Source: an uncultured Parvimonas sp.
GTDB taxonomy: Bacteria; Bacillota; Clostridia; Tissierellales; Peptoniphilaceae
Direction of reading: 5' to 3'
Assembly: GCA_902470455.1 (NCBI GenBank)
Contig: CABRGI010000042.1
Coordinates: 1 to 6,597, forward strand
DNA length: 6,597 bases
A program made the translations under genes and the position numbers. Shown here piece by piece: positions 4,129-6,597 of the stretch. Position 1 is the stretch's first letter. The number at the start of each line of letters is the position of its first letter. A model generated the notes under the pieces. The model had not been told where the DNA came from. It worked only from the letters and a program-made list of their open reading frames with translations, and ran no database searches.

Positions 4129-6597
4129 CTATTTATTTCTTCCACAACATTTTTTATATTTTTTACCGCTTCCGCAAGGGCATGGGTCATTTCTTCCAAC
4201 TTGTTTTCCTTTAACAACTGTTGTTTGTTCGTCCGGAACATTTGTTGAAACTTCTACTGCCGCTCTTTCTCTTTCGATTTCAGCTCCTGCAGGTTGGATA
4301 TTGAATAATCCCTTTAGAACATCTGCTCTGATTGATTCGTTCATTTCGTTAAACATTTCAAAGCCTTCTGCTCCGTAAGCTCTTACAGGGTCTTGTTGTC
4401 CGTAAGATCTTATACCGATACCTTGTCTTAATTGATCCATAGCATCTATATGATCCATCCATTTTCTATCGACAACCATAAGCATAATTACTCTTTCAAT
4501 TTCTCTCATTTGTTCTTCGCCGATTTGCTCTTCTTTTTCAGCATAGAATTTTTGAGATACATCAGTAATGTAAGATTTTAGCTCATCTTTATTTAAGCCC
4601 TTCATTTCATCAAAATTTAATAAACCGTGAGGTAAATATGCATTTTCAATTGCCATTTTTAAATCGCTTAATTCTATTGATTTTCCGTCAGAATATTGTT
4701 CAACTGTTGCATCTATGAATTCAATCAACATTTCTTGAATAGTATCTTTCATATCTGCTCCGTCAAGAACTGCACGTCTTTCTTTGTAGATTACATTTCT
4801 TTGAACATTCATAACGTCATCGTACTTTAATACATTCTTTCTGATACCAAAGTTATTTGCTTCAACTCTTTCTTGAGCTCTTTCAATTCTCTTTGTAACA
4901 GTCCCAAATTCCAATACTTCATCCGGGTCATAATTTCTATTCATAGCAAATTTTTGAATAGCTTCTCCTCCAAATAAACGCATCAAGTTATCTGAAAGAG
5001 AAACGAAAAATCTTGATTCACCAGGGTCACCTTGACGACCTGAACGACCTCTTAACTGATTGTCAATACGTCTTGATTCATGTCTTTCAGTACCAACGAT
5101 GAAAAGTCCACCAGCTTCAATAACTTTCTTCGCGTTTTCATCAGTTTGAGCCTTATATTTTTCATATAAATTTTTAAATACTTTTCTTGCTTCTAATACT
5201 TCTTCATCATTTGTTTCCCAGAAAGAGTCTAAATTATCTAAAATATATTGAGGTGTTCCATTTTTCTTCATTTCATGTTTAGCCATAAAATCAGGGTTAC
5301 CACCTAAAAGAATATCGGTACCACGACCTGCCATATTTGTTGCAATAGTAACTTTACCGAAAACCCCTGCTTGAGCAACTATTTCAGCTTCTCTTGCGTG
5401 GAACTTAGCATTCAATACATCATGTTCTATTCTTTTTTTCTTAAGCATTGCACTTAGTAATTCAGAAATTTCGATTGAAATTGTACCAACAAGTACAGGT
5501 TGACCTGTTGCATGAATTCTTTCAATTTCTTCAACAATTGCTTTAAATTTAGCTTCTTCTGTTAAATAAACTCTATCGTGATGATCTATTCTTATAACTG
5601 GTTTATTTGTTGGAATTTCAATAACATCCATATGATAAATTTCATTGAATTCATCTTCTTCAGTCTTTGCAGTTCCTGTCATACCAGCCAATTTTTCATA
5701 CATTCTGAAGTAATTTTGATAAGTGATTGTTGCAAGAGTTCTGGATTCAGACTTGATTTCAACACCTTCTTTAGCTTCAATAGCTTGATGTAATCCTTCA
5801 CTATATCTTCTACCTTCCATAATACGTCCGGTAAATTCATCTACAATTAAAATTTCTCCATCTTCACTTACAACATAGTCAACATCTCTTTGCATTGTGT
5901 TATTAGCTTTTAATGCTTGGTTTATATGATGCGCTACTTCCATATTAACAGGGTCTGAAAGGTTTACAAGTCCAAAAAATTCTTCTGCTTTTTCAGTACC
6001 AATTTCAGTTAAGTTTGCAGTTTTATGTTTTTCATTAACTACAAAATCAACAGTTTCTTCTCTTAGCTCTCTGTTGTAAAAGTCTTCATTTTCTTCACTT
6101 GGATCTGCAATTCTTCCCTTTAAACTCTTTACAAATCTATCAGCAAGTGCATATAAATCAGTTGATTGATCTCCTTCACCTGAAATAATAAGTGGAGTTC
6201 TAGCTTCGTCGATTAAAATCGAGTCAACTTCGTCGACGATTGCATAATTAAGTCCTCTTTGAACAAGTTCTTCTTTATAAACAACCATATTATCTCTAAG
6301 GTAGTCGAACCCGAATTCTGAGTTTGTTCCATAAGTTATATCACAATTGTAGTTTTCACGTCTTTCATCATTTGAAAGTCCGTGTAAAATACAACCTACT
6401 TTCAAGCCTAAAAATTCGTGAATTTTACCCATCCACTCCTTATCTCTCTTTGCAAGGTAATCATTTACTGTTACTATATGAACACCCTTACCTGTAAGAG
6501 CATTCAAATATGAAGGTAAAGTTGCAACTAAAGTTTTTCCTTCACCTGTTTTCATTTCGGCAATTCTACCTTCGTGTAGAACAACCCCACCAATTAA
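4129..6597 (-). CDS. secA: Preprotein translocase ATPase SecA (5' end outside the window)
   Basis: SecA is the ATP-driven motor that pushes unfolded preproteins through the SecYEG channel at the membrane. The frame is open to base 6597 and encodes 822 residues plus stop. The fragment starts LIGGVVLHEGRIAEMKTGEG, the conserved lead-in to Walker A, so only about 80-90 N-terminal residues are missing; the ATG at 6555 is internal. In fragment numbering, Walker A GEGKT is at 18-22 and Walker B DEVD at 122-125. The preprotein cross-linking region follows, then GMTGT (305-309), NMAGRGTDI (421-429) and the arginine-finger motif QLRGRSGRQGDPG (514-526) of the second nucleotide-binding domain. The scaffold/helical region carries VLKYDDVMNVQR (589-600) and WMDHIDAMDQLRQGIGIRSY (713-732). 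After a variable linker, the tail ends in a SEC-C zinc motif, Cys806-x-Cys808-x8-Cys817-Cys818, a site for SecB or ribosome contact in other bacteria. No frameshift or missing motif is seen. Its promoter is outside the window. Confidence 0.98.
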   Translation of the reverse strand, partial: LIGGVVLHEGRIAEMKTGEGKTLVATLPSYLNALTGKGVHIVTVNDYLAKRDKEWMGKIHEFLGLKVGCILHGLSNDERRENYNCDITYGTNSEFGFDYLRDNMVVYKEELVQRGLNYAIVDEVDSILIDEARTPLIISGEGDQSTDLYALADRFVKSLKGRIADPSEENEDFYNRELREETVDFVVNEKHKTANLTEIGTEKAEEFFGLVNLSDPVNMEVAHHINQALKANNTMQRDVDYVVSEDGEILIVDEFTGRIMEGRRYSEGLHQAIEAKEGVEIKSESRTLATITYQNYFRMYEKLAGMTGTAKTEEDEFNEIYHMDVIEIPTNKPVIRIDHHDRVYLTEEAKFKAIVEEIERIHATGQPVLVGTISIEISELLSAMLKKKRIEHDVLNAKFHAREAEIVAQAGVFGKVTIATNMAGRGTDILLGGNPDFMAKHEMKKNGTPQYILDNLDSFWETNDEEVLEARKVFKNLYEKYKAQTDENAKKVIEAGGLFIVGTERHESRRIDNQLRGRSGRQGDPGESRFFVSLSDNLMRLFGGEAIQKFAMNRNYDPDEVLEFGTVTKRIERAQERVEANNFGIRKNVLKYDDVMNVQRNVIYKERRAVLDGADMKDTIQEMLIEFIDATVEQYSDGKSIELSDLKMAIENAYLPHGLLNFDEMKGLNKDELKSYITDVSQKFYAEKEEQIGEEQMREIERVIMLMVVDRKWMDHIDAMDQLRQGIGIRSYGQQDPVRAYGAEGFEMFNEMNESIRADVLKGLFNIQPAGAEIERERAAVEVSTNVPDEQTTVVKGKQVGRNDPCPCGSGKKYKKCCGRNK

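Noticed and set aside
5578..5793. Plus-strand open frame of 71 codons opposite secA
   Set aside because: It is antisense to conserved SecA coding sequence and reads as Phe/Ile/Ser-rich shadow translation without motifs.
6553..6555. ATG at 6555 as the start of secA
   Set aside because: The frame continues upstream to the window edge with the conserved residues GGVVLHEGRIAE that precede Walker A, so this Met is internal.
1..6597. CRISPR array, tRNA or rRNA gene, insertion sequence
   Set aside because: I saw no spaced direct repeats, tRNA-like cloverleaf with TTCGANNC arm, rRNA sequence, or transposase reading frame on either strand.

Overview
The window comes from a low-GC, AT-rich Gram-positive bacterium. 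The clues are A/T-ending codons, purine-rich Shine-Dalgarno sites, a SecA ending in a zinc-binding SEC-C tail, and an Fe-S RumA-type rRNA methyltransferase. I favour an anaerobic Clostridia/Tissierellia-type Firmicute, but I cannot name a genus from sequence alone. Every supported gene is on the minus strand, so the biological order runs from the right edge to the left. I found no credible plus-strand gene.

Right half (about 2640-6597), conserved housekeeping DNA. The 5'-truncated secA (preprotein translocase ATPase) is followed, after a 59-bp gap holding a hairpin, by a 23S rRNA m5U methyltransferase of the RumA/RlmD/RlmCD family. A weak terminator-like inverted repeat follows that gene. The two genes are co-directional and may be read through, but they do not act in one pathway.

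Middle (about 602-2600), accessory-looking DNA. It is visibly richer in A+T and in Asn/Lys/Ile codons than its neighbours. A roughly 200-bp gap holds promoter candidates, then come two unrecognised ORFs. The second has a convincing PD-(D/E)xK nuclease-like core. The ORFs meet at three perfect copies of a 7-bp repeat. With three copies, a TAA stop closes the first ORF and the second begins 4 nt later. With two copies, they would be one in-frame protein of about 613-633 residues. This is the most interesting point in the window: either a recent 7-bp duplication broke a nuclease gene, or the repeat is a switch between split and fused forms.

Left end (1-601). A long hairpin with a T-run sits downstream of the nuclease ORF. 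It is followed by a 28-bp inverted-repeat element, a good sigma-A-type promoter, a strong ribosome binding site and an ORF that hits an in-frame TAA at codon 24. The same frame then stays open to the window edge, which looks like a recently inactivated gene with intact control signals. I do not recognise its family.
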